This document shows positions 28,325-37,978 of a DNA stretch of 64,000 bases, one piece after another. Numbering within the stretch: position 1 is the stretch's first letter; the number at the start of each line of letters is the position of its first letter. Below the pieces are notes generated by a model that searched no databases, had not been told where the DNA came from, and was given only the letters and a program-made list of their open reading frames with translations. The DNA comes from Gimesia sp. (GTDB lineage Bacteria > Planctomycetota > Planctomycetia > Planctomycetales > Planctomycetaceae), in NCBI GenBank assembly GCA_002706765.1, contig PAJV01000073.1, positions 1-64,000 on the forward strand. Direction: 5' to 3'. Made by a program: the position numbers and the translations under genes.

Positions 28325-30250
28325 GTGAGTGTTGTCAATTCCGTCCGGGAAGTTCAAGTGGAAGAAATTGCAGACGTTGAACCTCACAACTGGTTGAACA
28401 TAAAGGAAGCTCCCGCCTGGCTGATCAGTCTGGGAGTTCACCTCCTGTTCCTGTTCATGCTGGCCAGCTTTACGCGCATCACGCTGCTCGACTCGGAAAA
28501 CGCGATCATCTCTTCGATTGAAGAGATCGATGACAACGTATTCAAGCTCGATCCAACTATTCAGGATGTGGTGGGAACCGCCGGTGACACCGCACTGATG
28601 ACCCAGTCCATGGCTGCAGCGCCCCAGACATCCGTTGAACAGCAGAAGGCGATGCAGGATCAGCTGGAAAATGAAATTGAAGCCCCCGAGCCCATCATCG
28701 ATGACCTGATGACGCAGCCCGCCAAAGAAGAGCTGATGGCTGCCGTTGAAGTGACTGGTGAAACCGACCGACCCGATGGTGGCGTCGCCGGTGCCATCGA
28801 CCGCCTGACACTCGAAATTGCTGCCGCGGCCAAGGAAAAGAAACTACTGGTCGTCTGGCTGTTTGACGTCTCTCCCTCCGTCAGCAAACGTCGTAACGAA
28901 ATTGCCGACCGGTTTGAAAATGTCTACAAGCAACTGGGAATCCTGGACGCCGTGGAAGATGAAAGCGCACTGAGAACCGCAGTCGCCGCCTTCGGTGCCA
29001 CCACGCAGTTCATCACCAAGGATCCCGTCAGCGACGTCAAAGAAGTCGTCTCGCAGATCCGTTCGATCAAAGAAGACACATCGGGTGACGAGAATGTATT
29101 TTCCGCTGTCACGCAGGTCTCTAAACGCTGGCTCTCGTATAAAAAACAAGGCCGTCGCAATATGATGGTCATTGTGGTCACGGACGAAGCGGGCACCGAT
29201 GCACAGGCCAATCTCGAAGATGCCATCATGCTTACCAAACGTAACGGCATTAAATGTTACGTCGTGGGCAACGCAGCCCCTTTCGGTCAGCGCGAAGTGA
29301 TCATTCGTGATTTCGAAATTGAACCTGGCGTAAAGGTAGATGCTGTTTCTGAAACCGGTCCCGAAACCGTCGCTCCGGAACGCATTAAATTACCTTTCTG
29401 GGGACAGAACAGCTATGACGTTCGCGAAATTTCTTCCGGCTATGGTCCTTATGCGTTAACACGCCTGTGTGCGGAAACCAACGGCATCTATTTCATCACC
29501 GAAGAAACCAGTGGCCCCAAATTTGAACCAGCCGACATGCGGGCCTATCACCCCGACTACATTTCGATACGTGACTATTCGAATAAAATCGAAAAGAATA
29601 TGGCCAAGAGAGCGCTGGTGATGGCGGCGACAGCCACCCGGACTTCCAAACGCAACCTGCCGACTCCCACACTCGAATTCCCGGCCAATACCGACAATGT
29701 ATTACGGCAGGCAGTCACCGTAGCTCAGAAACCAGTTTCCGAACTCGACTACGGGCTCAATGAACTGCAGGTGATTCTGGAGCAGGGTTTGAAAGACCGT
29801 CCCAAGATCACCGAGCCCCGCTGGCGGGCCAACTACGATCTGGCCCTGGGACGCGTACTGGCAACGCGGGTGCGGGCCTATGGTTACAATACCATCCTCG
29901 CGGACATGAAGAGCAGTCCCAAAGTATTTGAGAAAAAAGAGAACAACGCCTGGCGACTGGTTCCTGCGGAAGATGTGCGTTCCAGTCCCTCCGTCAGAAA
30001 ACTGGGGAAGCAGGCCCAGGAGATATTGAACGGCATTATCGATGAGCATCCGGGAACTCCCTGGGCGTTCCTGGCCGCCAAAGAGCTGGATCAGCCACTC
30101 GGCTGGGCGTGGAAGGAAATCAAGCTGAACCTGGATCCCGAAGGAAATCGTGTTCGCACACCAAACCCACGTTTTGAAGAAGAAGAGCGTAAGAGAAATG
30201 AGGCACTGAAAAAACGTGGTGCGACGGGCGGCAAACCACTCAAAATCTGA
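28325..30250 (+). CDS. Membrane-anchored von Willebrand A domain protein (first)
   Basis: This 641-residue protein has a membrane helix at about residues 30-51, a low-complexity acidic linker, and a VWA domain whose metal-site motif DVSPSVS (D181-x-S-x-S) is intact, with VIVVTDEAGTDA for the later MIDAS aspartate. The C-terminal 150 residues form a helical region ending EHPGTPWAFLAAKELDQPLGWAW. I place the start at GTG 28325 because AAAGGAGCAGGCC precedes it; the frame is open upstream to 28217 but that part is not protein-like. It is a paralogue of the next gene. VWA domains bind protein partners; the partner is unknown. Confidence 0.85.
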   Translation: MSVVNSVREVQVEEIADVEPHNWLNIKEAPAWLISLGVHLLFLFMLASFTRITLLDSENAIISSIEEIDDNVFKLDPTIQDVVGTAGDTALMTQSMAAAPQTSVEQQKAMQDQLENEIEAPEPIIDDLMTQPAKEELMAAVEVTGETDRPDGGVAGAIDRLTLEIAAAAKEKKLLVVWLFDVSPSVSKRRNEIADRFENVYKQLGILDAVEDESALRTAVAAFGATTQFITKDPVSDVKEVVSQIRSIKEDTSGDENVFSAVTQVSKRWLSYKKQGRRNMMVIVVTDEAGTDAQANLEDAIMLTKRNGIKCYVVGNAAPFGQREVIIRDFEIEPGVKVDAVSETGPETVAPERIKLPFWGQNSYDVREISSGYGPYALTRLCAETNGIYFITEETSGPKFEPADMRAYHPDYISIRDYSNKIEKNMAKRALVMAATATRTSKRNLPTPTLEFPANTDNVLRQAVTVAQKPVSELDYGLNELQVILEQGLKDRPKITEPRWRANYDLALGRVLATRVRAYGYNTILADMKSSPKVFEKKENNAWRLVPAEDVRSSPSVRKLGKQAQEILNGIIDEHPGTPWAFLAAKELDQPLGWAWKEIKLNLDPEGNRVRTPNPRFEEEERKRNEALKKRGATGGKPLKI

Positions 30251-30449
30251 TCTTGCAGAATTTCAATATCACTAACCATACAAACAGTTTAGCGACTGAT
30301 CTGACTGGATTATTCAGAGCAGACGCGTATTATAGATTCATTTCCATTTTCAAAACCGGATCAGCAATATTTTCATATTTGTTGAGACAAAACAGGCACT
30401 CGTTTTTAAATAGCAGTTCGCTATAAAAATGACCGGGGGGTTATTACAG

Positions 30450-32324
30450 ATGGCTCAGGCGCGAGATTATTCCGCTTTCTTTACCTCTTTGATTGTACAC
30501 GCGGTGATTCTGGTCGGGATGGGCTTTATGCACCATCAGCTCACAGACAATCAGCCCGAAGTCGCAATCGAAACGATCTTTGATGAGGAACGCGATCAGG
30601 CGGAATTCGAACAGGTTCTGGAAACCAATCTGGAAGTGTCCGAAAACCTGAGCGTGACCTCCGGTGGCATGGTTTCCACAAACGTCGGTGCCTCCACGGC
30701 ACCCGCTGTATCTTCACAGAAGATTGAATCCTCAGAGAGCCTGAAAGAGCCCGAAATCAAAATCAATGCTGGCGAGATCACCGCGCCCGGTGATGACATC
30801 CTCGGCGAAGACCTGGGTGTCGGCGAAGTGACCGGGGAAGTGGGGGCCGTCGTGGAAGGATACGGCTCAGCCATGAGCCGGATTTCCAAAGAATTGATCC
30901 GCATCATGCGGGAAGAAAAAATTCTGGTGGTCTGGCTGTTCGATGAATCGGGCAGTATGAAAGACGACCAGAAAGAAATCAGAGACAACTTCAATAAAAT
31001 CTATGGCGAACTGGGGATCGCTGCCAAGCAGGAATCGAAAACCCGTGAGCGGGATCAGACCCTGTTGACGTCCATTCTGAGTTATGGTGCCACAGTGCAT
31101 GTCCATACGCCCAAACCAACTACCGATCTGAAAGAAGTTCAGGACGCGATTACCAAGATCCCGACCGACGAAACCGGCCTGGAAAACATGTGCCAGACCG
31201 TTTCGGCCACGATTGACAAATACACGGTCATGGCCCGCAAAACCGATCGACGGCTGTGTGTCGTTGTGGTCACCGATGAATCAGGCGATGACGGGGCCGC
31301 GGTCGAAGAAGTCATTACGCGTGCCAAACGCGTCAAAACACCGATCTACATTCTTGGCCGCGAATCAGTCTTTGGCTATCCTTATGCCCGCCAGATCTGG
31401 ACTGATCCCGTGTATAACCTGAGACACTGGATTCGCATCAATCGTGGTCCTGAAACCGCGTTTCCGGAAGCATTACAATACGATGGTCTGCATGGCCGCT
31501 GGGATGCGTTCTCCGCAGGCTTCGGCCCTTACGAACAGGTACGCATCGCCCGTGAAACCGGCGGGATCTTCTTTGTTCTGCCCGGAAAAGAAGGTGAACT
31601 GGGGGGCGCCGGCAGCACCGCGGATCGTCAGTTCCGTTTCCAGGATATGAAAGAGTATCAACCGCTTCTGATGTCCCGTCGTGATTACGATGCCGAACGC
31701 AGTGCCAGCAAGTTTCGGTCTTCGATCTGGAAGGTGATCGTCACACTCAATCCGCATCTCGATAAACAGCTGAATATCAGAGAGCTTTATTACCCGCTCA
31801 CACAGAAAGAGTTTTTTGAAGTCGGCAGTAAAGAGGTTCCCAAGGCCATCCGCGCCATGGGGTTGTTGCAGAAAGCCGTTGAGATTCTCGAATCGATTGA
31901 GCCTTTACGTGCCCAGGAAAAATCTTCACGCTGGCGCGCCGCCTACGACCTGGCGCTGGCACAGTGCCTGGCCTATCGCGTGCGTCTGTTCCAGTACTGC
32001 CTGGCGATGGACAAACACGCGAAAAACATGCCTGTACCCAAAGACAAAAAAACCAATGTCTGGAGTGTCCATCGACGTAAAGAAATGCTGCCCCCCGATC
32101 CGGAACAGGTCAAACTGACCAAGGTCAGTACTGAAGAACTGGATAAACAACTGAAAAAATCGGAAGCACAGTACAAACTGGTCATCAAAGAACATCCGGG
32201 AACTCCCTGGGCACAACGGGCTGAGTATGAGTTACGGCAGGGCTTCGGCATGTACTTTGCGGAAGATTTTCGTGATCCGCGATATGACGGGGTCGGTAAG
32301 GATATCAAACTTCCCAAGCTGTAA
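30450..32324 (+). CDS. Membrane-anchored von Willebrand A domain protein (second)
   Basis: This 624-residue protein is a paralogue of the preceding gene: one N-terminal membrane helix (about residues 8-27), an acidic linker, a VWA domain with the motif DESGSMK (D165-x-S-x-S) and VVVVTDESGDDG, then a helical tail with EHPGTPWAQRAEYELRQGFG. The linker is rich in E, T, V and G. An in-frame ATG at 30429 would add seven residues; I prefer 30450 because of GGGGGG upstream. The gap to the first paralogue is about 180-200 bp, so the pair may be transcribed together. A strong terminator follows at 32359. Confidence 0.85.
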   Translation: MAQARDYSAFFTSLIVHAVILVGMGFMHHQLTDNQPEVAIETIFDEERDQAEFEQVLETNLEVSENLSVTSGGMVSTNVGASTAPAVSSQKIESSESLKEPEIKINAGEITAPGDDILGEDLGVGEVTGEVGAVVEGYGSAMSRISKELIRIMREEKILVVWLFDESGSMKDDQKEIRDNFNKIYGELGIAAKQESKTRERDQTLLTSILSYGATVHVHTPKPTTDLKEVQDAITKIPTDETGLENMCQTVSATIDKYTVMARKTDRRLCVVVVTDESGDDGAAVEEVITRAKRVKTPIYILGRESVFGYPYARQIWTDPVYNLRHWIRINRGPETAFPEALQYDGLHGRWDAFSAGFGPYEQVRIARETGGIFFVLPGKEGELGGAGSTADRQFRFQDMKEYQPLLMSRRDYDAERSASKFRSSIWKVIVTLNPHLDKQLNIRELYYPLTQKEFFEVGSKEVPKAIRAMGLLQKAVEILESIEPLRAQEKSSRWRAAYDLALAQCLAYRVRLFQYCLAMDKHAKNMPVPKDKKTNVWSVHRRKEMLPPDPEQVKLTKVSTEELDKQLKKSEAQYKLVIKEHPGTPWAQRAEYELRQGFGMYFAEDFRDPRYDGVGKDIKLPKL

Positions 32325-32358
32325 ACGATGGCGGATTACTTAAGGTCCTTAATACAAG

Positions 32359-32407
32359 ACAGGGCACTTTCCGGAAAATATGCCGGGAAGTGCCCTGTTT
32401 GCTTTTA
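32359..32407 (+). terminator. Rho-independent terminator
   Basis: ACAGGGCACTTTCCGG, 8-nt loop, CCGGGAAGTGCCCTGT, then TTGCTTTT: a 16 bp stem with one G-T pair, 35 bp after the second VWA gene. Confidence 0.85.
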
Positions 32408-32535
32408 ACCGGTCCCCTCGCCGCGTAGCATATATTGATTCCAGTTGGCAGCTGTGAACTCAGCTGATACATAAACAATGGTGAGGCGAAAACCGTCAGA
32501 CTATTTCCTCATGACATCCAGGAGTTTTCTACACG

Positions 32536-33195
32536 ATGAACACATACCGCGCTGGCAACTGTTTTAATGTCTTATCCGGTCTGATGGCGGCGCTGCTCGT
32601 CTCATCGCTGATCGGCACCAGCAGCGTCTACTCAGGCGAGAAAACTGCCGAAACCGAAGAGGGCTGGATCGAACTGTTTAACGGCAAAGATCTGACCGGC
32701 TGGACAATCGCGGAAGGGGGCCCCTTTGAAGTCAAGGATGGCGTGATCGAAGTGACGGGAAAACGTTCGCACCTCTTCACCAATAAAGAGTATAAGAACT
32801 TCGAGTTCAAAGCCGACGTCAAAACCACTCCCGGCAGCAACTCGGGAATTTTCTTCCACACGAAATTCCAGGAAGAAGGCTGGCCGACACAAGGCTATGA
32901 ATCACAGGTCAACGTCAGCCACAAAGACCCCGTCAAAACCGGCAGCCTCTACAACCGGGTCAAACTGTTCAAAACACCCGCCAAAGATAACGAATGGTGG
33001 ACTCAGCATATCATCGTCGATGGCCGTCACGTGATTGTGAAAATCAATGATCAGACCGTCATTGATTACACCGAACCGGAAGGTGCGACAGGCTCTCCTT
33101 CACTGGGAGAGAAAGGAAGCTTTGCTCTGCAGGCACACGATCCTAAAAGCGTGGTGTATTACAAAAATATACGTGTCAAACCACTGGCGGACTGA
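32536..33195 (+). CDS. DUF1080 (3-keto-disaccharide hydrolase domain) protein
   Basis: This 219-residue exported protein has a signal peptide (hydrophobic about residues 12-30) and a DUF1080 domain: WIELFNGKDLTGWTIAEGGPFEVKDGVIEVTGKRSHLFTNKEYKNFEFKADVKTTPGSNSGIFFHT and LQAHDPKSVVYYKNIRVKPL. DUF1080 has a concanavalin-like jelly-roll fold and in some members hydrolyses 3-ketoglycosides. In planctomycetes it is common among exported carbohydrate-active proteins. Substrate unknown. A terminator follows at 33221. Confidence 0.87.
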   Translation: MNTYRAGNCFNVLSGLMAALLVSSLIGTSSVYSGEKTAETEEGWIELFNGKDLTGWTIAEGGPFEVKDGVIEVTGKRSHLFTNKEYKNFEFKADVKTTPGSNSGIFFHTKFQEEGWPTQGYESQVNVSHKDPVKTGSLYNRVKLFKTPAKDNEWWTQHIIVDGRHVIVKINDQTVIDYTEPEGATGSPSLGEKGSFALQAHDPKSVVYYKNIRVKPLAD

Positions 33196-33220
33196 GCCTG
33201 GTGACACCAGCGAAACCTTG

Positions 33221-33253
33221 AGCCCTCATCAAGTCGATCGAGGGCTTTTTTCT
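33221..33253 (+). terminator. Rho-independent terminator
   Basis: AGCCCTC, loop, GAGGGCT followed by a T-run; 25 bp after the DUF1080 gene. Confidence 0.83.
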
Positions 33254-33260
33254 TCTCCGG

Positions 33261-33356
33261 GACTGTGTCCCGTTTTACTGTCGCGTCTCCAGTGACATTG
33301 GGATCGAGTATAATCGATCGGGAGACGCTATGGTTAGCGTGATGCATTCCAGTTAC
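33261..33356 (+). repeat. GCGTCTC/GAGACGC repeat, copy B
   Basis: GGGACTGTGTCCC hairpin, then GCGTCTCC, spacer holding GAGTATAAT, GGGAGACGC, TATGGTTAGCGTGATGCATTCCAG. The spacer contains a perfect TATAAT, so the element could supply a -10 box to the isomerase-like gene that starts about 20 bp after it. Confidence 0.8.
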
Positions 33357-33375
33357 AGCATAAAGAAGTCGACCT

Positions 33376-34212
33376 GTGAAACCGGGATACAATACGAATG
33401 GCCTGGCCTTTCATCGCTGGGATGACGCGATTCAACTGCTGGCCGAGACCGGCTACCAGTCGGTGGCGCTGACCGTCGATCATTATTGTCTGAATCCCTA
33501 TGCGGATGGTCTGCAGCAGCGACTGCAGGAAATGCAGGCGCTGCTGCAGAAGTATCAGCTTTCCTCGGTCATCGAAACCGGTGCCCGGTTTCTGCTGGAT
33601 CCCCGCGAGAAACATGAGCCGACCCTGCTCACCGGCGATCCCGCGGCCCGTGCCCGCCGCATTGATTTCCTGAAGCGTTGTGTGGATCTGGCCGCGGCGC
33701 TCGAATCAGACGCGGTCTCCTTCTGGGCAGGGCAGCTGAAACAGGATCTGCCACGTGAAGCCGCCCTGGAACTGCTGGCAGAGGGTTGCCGCGAAGTCAT
33801 CACCTATGCGGCTGAAAAAGAAGTTCGACTGGCGTTTGAACCCGAACCGGGCATGCTGATTGAAACACTGCAGGACTTCGCAGAACTGGATGAGCGCGTC
33901 AGCCATCCCTGTTGGGGACTGACCGTCGATATCGGCCATCTGCAGTGCATGGGAGAACTGCCCATCAGCCAGTATCTGGCACCCTGGAAAGATCGGATTT
34001 TCAACATTCATATTGAAGACATGGTCCGGGGAGAACACGATCATCTGAGGTTCGGTGCAGGGGAGATCGATTTTGCGGATGTGATGCAGGGTCTGCGACA
34101 GATTGAATATCCCGGCGGACTGCATGTCGAACTCAGCCGCCACAGTCATATGGCTCCCCAGGTCGTCCGTGAGTCGTACGAATTTCTGACGGATTTGCTC
34201 CAAAGCGACTGA
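33376..34212 (+). CDS. Sugar phosphate isomerase/epimerase-like TIM-barrel protein
   Basis: This 278-residue protein belongs to the xylose-isomerase-like TIM-barrel superfamily. It shows NGLAFHRWDDAIQLLAETGYQSVAL at the start, VRLAFEPEPGMLIETLQDFAEL, WGLTVDIGHLQC and FNIHIEDMVRGEHDHLRFGAGEIDFADVMQGL, with the acidic and histidine residues of the metal site. The reaction is probably an isomerisation or epimerisation of a sugar, but the exact one cannot be told. The start is a GTG at 33376. It stands directly after repeat copy B. Confidence 0.83.
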   Translation: MKPGYNTNGLAFHRWDDAIQLLAETGYQSVALTVDHYCLNPYADGLQQRLQEMQALLQKYQLSSVIETGARFLLDPREKHEPTLLTGDPAARARRIDFLKRCVDLAAALESDAVSFWAGQLKQDLPREAALELLAEGCREVITYAAEKEVRLAFEPEPGMLIETLQDFAELDERVSHPCWGLTVDIGHLQCMGELPISQYLAPWKDRIFNIHIEDMVRGEHDHLRFGAGEIDFADVMQGLRQIEYPGGLHVELSRHSHMAPQVVRESYEFLTDLLQSD

Positions 34213-34476
34213 AATACGGACAGTAAACCTGGAACTCCCTTTCAAGAGAACCTCTCAGCGAATTACCCTTCACCGGACTGTAGTGGTTATTCCGGATAAT
34301 CGTGTTGCAGCGGGCAGGCTGCAGAAGAACCGGTCCCGTGTACGATAGAGAGATAGCGGGCAATAGCAGAGTTTTGTGAATCATGTCAGGAGGAACGTCT
34401 GACTGTTTTCACCCGACGAATCCGGTTGACTCTGCTTTTGTAGATCCAGGCACTCTTTATACGATCTCATCTCGTC

Positions 34477-36114
34477 ATGGCCTCATCAATCTCTAAAACC
34501 TTTGACCTGCTTGCGCAGAGCCGAAATTCACATGCCGTGAATGCATTGATACTGGCTCTCGACGTCGAAGATCCGGAAATTCGTGAGCAGGCTGTCTTCG
34601 CCTTACTGCAGCAGCAGAGTTCACGTGGACTCGTCGAAGTTATCCGGCGCTATGCCACTCATTCTGCCGGCGTCCGCAAACTGCTGGAGACACATTCCAA
34701 TGCACTCGATGCGGCGATTCGACAATGTCTGCAGCATGGGAATCGAGAACTGCAGTACGCGGGACTGGAATTTGTCCGCATCACCTGCGATTTTAAACAG
34801 ATCCCGTCGATCATCTCCCTGTTTGAAAATAAACGGCTCGTCAATCATCAGCCGGATCTGACATCACAGACACTGCGCTACCTGGTGGGCAGGCTCTACG
34901 AATATTTTCTCAATCCCTCGGTCGACTCCGTTTATTCGCGTGCGTTTCTGAAGAATGCAAAGGACATCCGGCGTGACAACCTCAACGCGATTGTCGCAGC
35001 CACCGAGCATCTGCAGGAATTCGATCGCCCTGAAGAAATTATGGAGAGCCTGCTGATCCTGGGCAAGGTGGATGATCCTGCCATCAGAAAAGTGCTCTGG
35101 AGTTCGAACGAAGACATCAGGCGACTGGTCGAACAGGTTCTGAAACAAAGCAAACATATCGGCGTCATGCAGCTGATTTGCGACTTCACCGAAGTGAATT
35201 ATCCGAATGCCAAAGTGCTGGAAGCGATTTCGACGCGTGACGATCCCGAATTCATCGCCCACCTGTTGCGCTGGCTTCCGGAAAAACCGACGGAACTGCA
35301 GCAGACGAATTTCAGGCAGATGGAACAGGTGATCTGGCTCCGCGCGGACCGACAGGACTTCAGCAGCATCCCCCAGGTACTGCAGGTCGCCCTGATTCGA
35401 CTGATCAGCCTGCTCAATCTCGATGTGGCCAGCAAAAAACAGGCTCAGAAATGGATGTTGCAGCACGGGACGCCTGCCGCCAAAGAAGCAGCCATCGATA
35501 TGCTGCGGAAGATGGATACCGCCGAAGTGACAGAAATGGTTCTGGAAAGTCTGGATTCGGAAGATCCCATTCAGCAGGCCTGGGCCACCTGTCAGCTCCG
35601 GGCGCAGCATGTCCCGGATGCCATGAATCTGCTGATTAATAAAATAGACAGCCCTGTCGAGGAAGTTCGCGAAGCGGCGCGTCAGGAACTCTCCAGTTTT
35701 GATGTCGAATATGTCCTCGAACATTTCGAAGAATTCCATCCCCAGGTCTGTCCTTCCGTGGGGAAGCTGCTGCAGAAACTGAATCCACGGTGCATCGTCG
35801 ATTTGAGTCGCGCCATGGCACATCCCCTGCGGAAACGTCGGATGCAGGCAGCCCGCTGTGCCTATGCATTGAAGCTGCATGATCAGGTGGTCCCCGCCCT
35901 GGCTGCTTTACTGGAAGATGCCGACGACCTGGTCCGCAGAACCAGTGCCGAAATTCTGGCTACCATTTCCAGTTCCGCGGCACGACAGGCACTGGCGACA
36001 CTGGTGAATGACGCCAATACGCGCATCCGCGAAATGGCAGTCAAAGCGCTGCAGAGACCGCTGACTCAGGAACAACCCGATGGAAACCAGGTGGAAGGGA
36101 CGAACGAAACATGA
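34477..36114 (+). CDS. HEAT-repeat protein
   Basis: This 545-residue protein is almost entirely alpha-helical with HEAT-type repeats (for example LALDVEDPEIREQAVFALLQQQSSRGLVEVIRRY, and near the C-terminus LALLEDADDLVRRTSAEILATISSSAARQALATLVNDANTRIREMAVKALQRP). No catalytic domain or signal peptide is seen, so it is probably a cytoplasmic scaffold. Its stop codon overlaps the ATG of the next gene (ATGA), which suggests a physical or functional partnership with that small membrane protein. Confidence 0.83.
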   Translation: MASSISKTFDLLAQSRNSHAVNALILALDVEDPEIREQAVFALLQQQSSRGLVEVIRRYATHSAGVRKLLETHSNALDAAIRQCLQHGNRELQYAGLEFVRITCDFKQIPSIISLFENKRLVNHQPDLTSQTLRYLVGRLYEYFLNPSVDSVYSRAFLKNAKDIRRDNLNAIVAATEHLQEFDRPEEIMESLLILGKVDDPAIRKVLWSSNEDIRRLVEQVLKQSKHIGVMQLICDFTEVNYPNAKVLEAISTRDDPEFIAHLLRWLPEKPTELQQTNFRQMEQVIWLRADRQDFSSIPQVLQVALIRLISLLNLDVASKKQAQKWMLQHGTPAAKEAAIDMLRKMDTAEVTEMVLESLDSEDPIQQAWATCQLRAQHVPDAMNLLINKIDSPVEEVREAARQELSSFDVEYVLEHFEEFHPQVCPSVGKLLQKLNPRCIVDLSRAMAHPLRKRRMQAARCAYALKLHDQVVPALAALLEDADDLVRRTSAEILATISSSAARQALATLVNDANTRIREMAVKALQRPLTQEQPDGNQVEGTNET

Positions 36115-36503
36115 ACATCGAATTCTGGTTCCTGCTGGCAGGACATACCGATGAAATCTCCCGGGCATTTCGTAATCGCAGTCTGCTGCAGGAAAACTGG
36201 ATGCTGATCTCGGCCACCATCGTGATTGTCATGGTCTGGCTGACTCTGTATCTCTGGGAAAATATGCAACTGCAGCGCAAGGCCAATTCCGATACACCCC
36301 AGGGATTGTTCTATGATTTGTGTAAAACACATCGCCTGAGCCGTACGGATATCAGCTATTTATTGAAAGCGTCTGCCGCCCACTGCGAGGAACAGCCAGC
36401 CATGGTCTTCATCGATCCCGGCATTCTGAGTTCTTATGTCAATCAGGCCGGAACCGATGCCCGCTATTACGAGCTCCTGGAAGAACGACTGTTCCAGAAG
36501 TAA
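36111..36503 (+). CDS. Small membrane protein coupled to the HEAT-repeat protein
   Basis: This 130-residue protein has a single membrane helix at about residues 31-49 (an ISATIVIVMVWLTLYLW stretch) between a short charged N-terminus and a cytoplasmic-type C-terminal domain of about 75 residues, FYDLCKTHRLSRTDISYLLKASAAHCEEQPAMVFIDPGILSSYVN. The tail is soluble-looking and unrecognised. It overlaps the HEAT gene by 4 bp. A plausible reading is that it tethers the HEAT protein to the membrane, but this is inference. Confidence 0.7.
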   Translation: MNIEFWFLLAGHTDEISRAFRNRSLLQENWMLISATIVIVMVWLTLYLWENMQLQRKANSDTPQGLFYDLCKTHRLSRTDISYLLKASAAHCEEQPAMVFIDPGILSSYVNQAGTDARYYELLEERLFQK

Positions 36504-36514
36504 ACCTGGCAGCC

Positions 36515-37609
36515 TCAGGATGCAATCCCCCGTGGTTTGCTGGCCACATAATAATCACTGACCAGGTCATGCGGCAGCGTGTGGACGTCAATCGATTCGT
36601 ACCCCAGTTCCTGTAACGTCTGCAATGCCATTTCCTGGCACCAGCGGGAACCATCGGCGTTCTGTTCCCGGTCTACGATTGCCATGCTCCGCAAACTCGA
36701 GATGGAGTGCATCAGTGCTGCCAGCGGATGCTGCAGGTTGAGCTCCCTGTTGCGCGAGCGTGCCAGGTCCTGCATCAGGAAAGTTCCCCCGGGTCTGAGC
36801 GCTGTGAGAACCTGATCCAGAACTCGGGTCGGCCGAGCCTGATCCTGCAGGACATCCAATGCCAGAATCAGATCAAAACTGTCGATGGCATGAATCACCG
36901 ACAGATCACGCTGGATAAACGTGACATTCTCAAGCTGCTCCTCAGCGACAGATCGGCTGGCTTTTTCAATCAGTGTGGCGGAACTGTCATAGCCCACAAA
37001 ACGACTGGCAGGAAACGTACGCGCCAGCTCAATCAGTGTGTGACCGGCGCCACAACCCAGCTCGAGGACGTCCCGGCCTTCGCAGAGTTGCATGATCAGA
37101 CGGGGAACGAGCGGCAGGACATGTTTAAATAACCCGTTCATGATCGACACGGAATTATCTTCCAACAGCTGTGACTGCAGCTGAGAAAACAGATCAGACG
37201 GCAGCGGACCTCCTGCGCGGAAGCAGGTTACAATTTCATCCTCAAGTTTCCCGGAGAGTGACACCCATTGCACGCTGGCAGCATAAGCGTGCGTGCGTCC
37301 ACGTTGCAGTAATACCGCCGCCTGTTCCGCAGGCAGACGATACGTCTGGAAGAGGGAATCGTATTCCAGAATTCCGCCGGTGGTCATGACAGCCAGCCAG
37401 TCTTCGACATGCCTCGTCTGCAGACCCGCTCTCTCTGCGACCTCTTCAGAGGTCGCTGCATCCACCTCTCCCAGGACCCGTATTAAACCGGTGCGGTAGC
37501 CGATGGACAACATCAGGGTCAGGCTGCCCTGATTAATCATCTGTTGCAGTCGACTTTCGATTTGTGTTGTTGAGTCGAAGCCCGAAGTGAAAGTGGTCTC
37601 TGTCATCAT
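36515..37609 (-). CDS. SAM-dependent methyltransferase with winged-helix N-terminus
   Basis: This 364-residue class I methyltransferase has an N-terminal winged-helix-like domain (residues about 25-105, GYRTGLIRVLGEVDAATSEEVAERAGLQTRHVEDWLAVMTTGGILEYD) and a catalytic domain with motif I at 183-189 (ELGCGAG), GYDSSAT and DLILALDVLQD. This layout resembles the Rv2258c-like group and plant-type O-methyltransferases. The substrate is unknown. It converges on the small membrane gene with a gap of 11 bp. The region 37610-37978 before the next gene holds nothing that I can assign. Confidence 0.83.
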   Translation of the reverse strand: MMTETTFTSGFDSTTQIESRLQQMINQGSLTLMLSIGYRTGLIRVLGEVDAATSEEVAERAGLQTRHVEDWLAVMTTGGILEYDSLFQTYRLPAEQAAVLLQRGRTHAYAASVQWVSLSGKLEDEIVTCFRAGGPLPSDLFSQLQSQLLEDNSVSIMNGLFKHVLPLVPRLIMQLCEGRDVLELGCGAGHTLIELARTFPASRFVGYDSSATLIEKASRSVAEEQLENVTFIQRDLSVIHAIDSFDLILALDVLQDQARPTRVLDQVLTALRPGGTFLMQDLARSRNRELNLQHPLAALMHSISSLRSMAIVDREQNADGSRWCQEMALQTLQELGYESIDVHTLPHDLVSDYYVASKPRGIAS

Positions 37610-37978
37610 GTTTCAGCCCCCTCAAAAGTGAGTAATCAATCTGTGACTGAACTACCATGCGAAGAAACCGCCAGACTGTTACCGGGTTTTTGAAAAAAAT
37701 TCCCCGGCAGGGAGGGAGATCCCTCATGCTGGCCGAAGTAAAATAGGCTAAGTTAAGGTGTTGGCATGTTGGGACATATGAAGAACGACTTGTCAGGCAA
37801 CTGTTTTGAACTAAAAATTTTAACTCAGAAAGAGGACAACACCTGTTTTGTTCTGTACAATAAGTTAGTGAAGTGTTCGCCTGAGGGGAGTGCATCTGAA
37901 TTGCTCCCTTTCCGGGACGGCTTTAAAGGGGCCAGCATCTGATTCAGGATCCAGTTGCTGAATGGAGGAAAGCGTAGG

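Noticed and set aside
34864..35880. 338-residue minus-strand frame opposite the HEAT-repeat gene
   Set aside because: Antisense shadow; sequence is rich in H, Q, F and R as expected from the reverse of a leucine/aspartate-rich gene.
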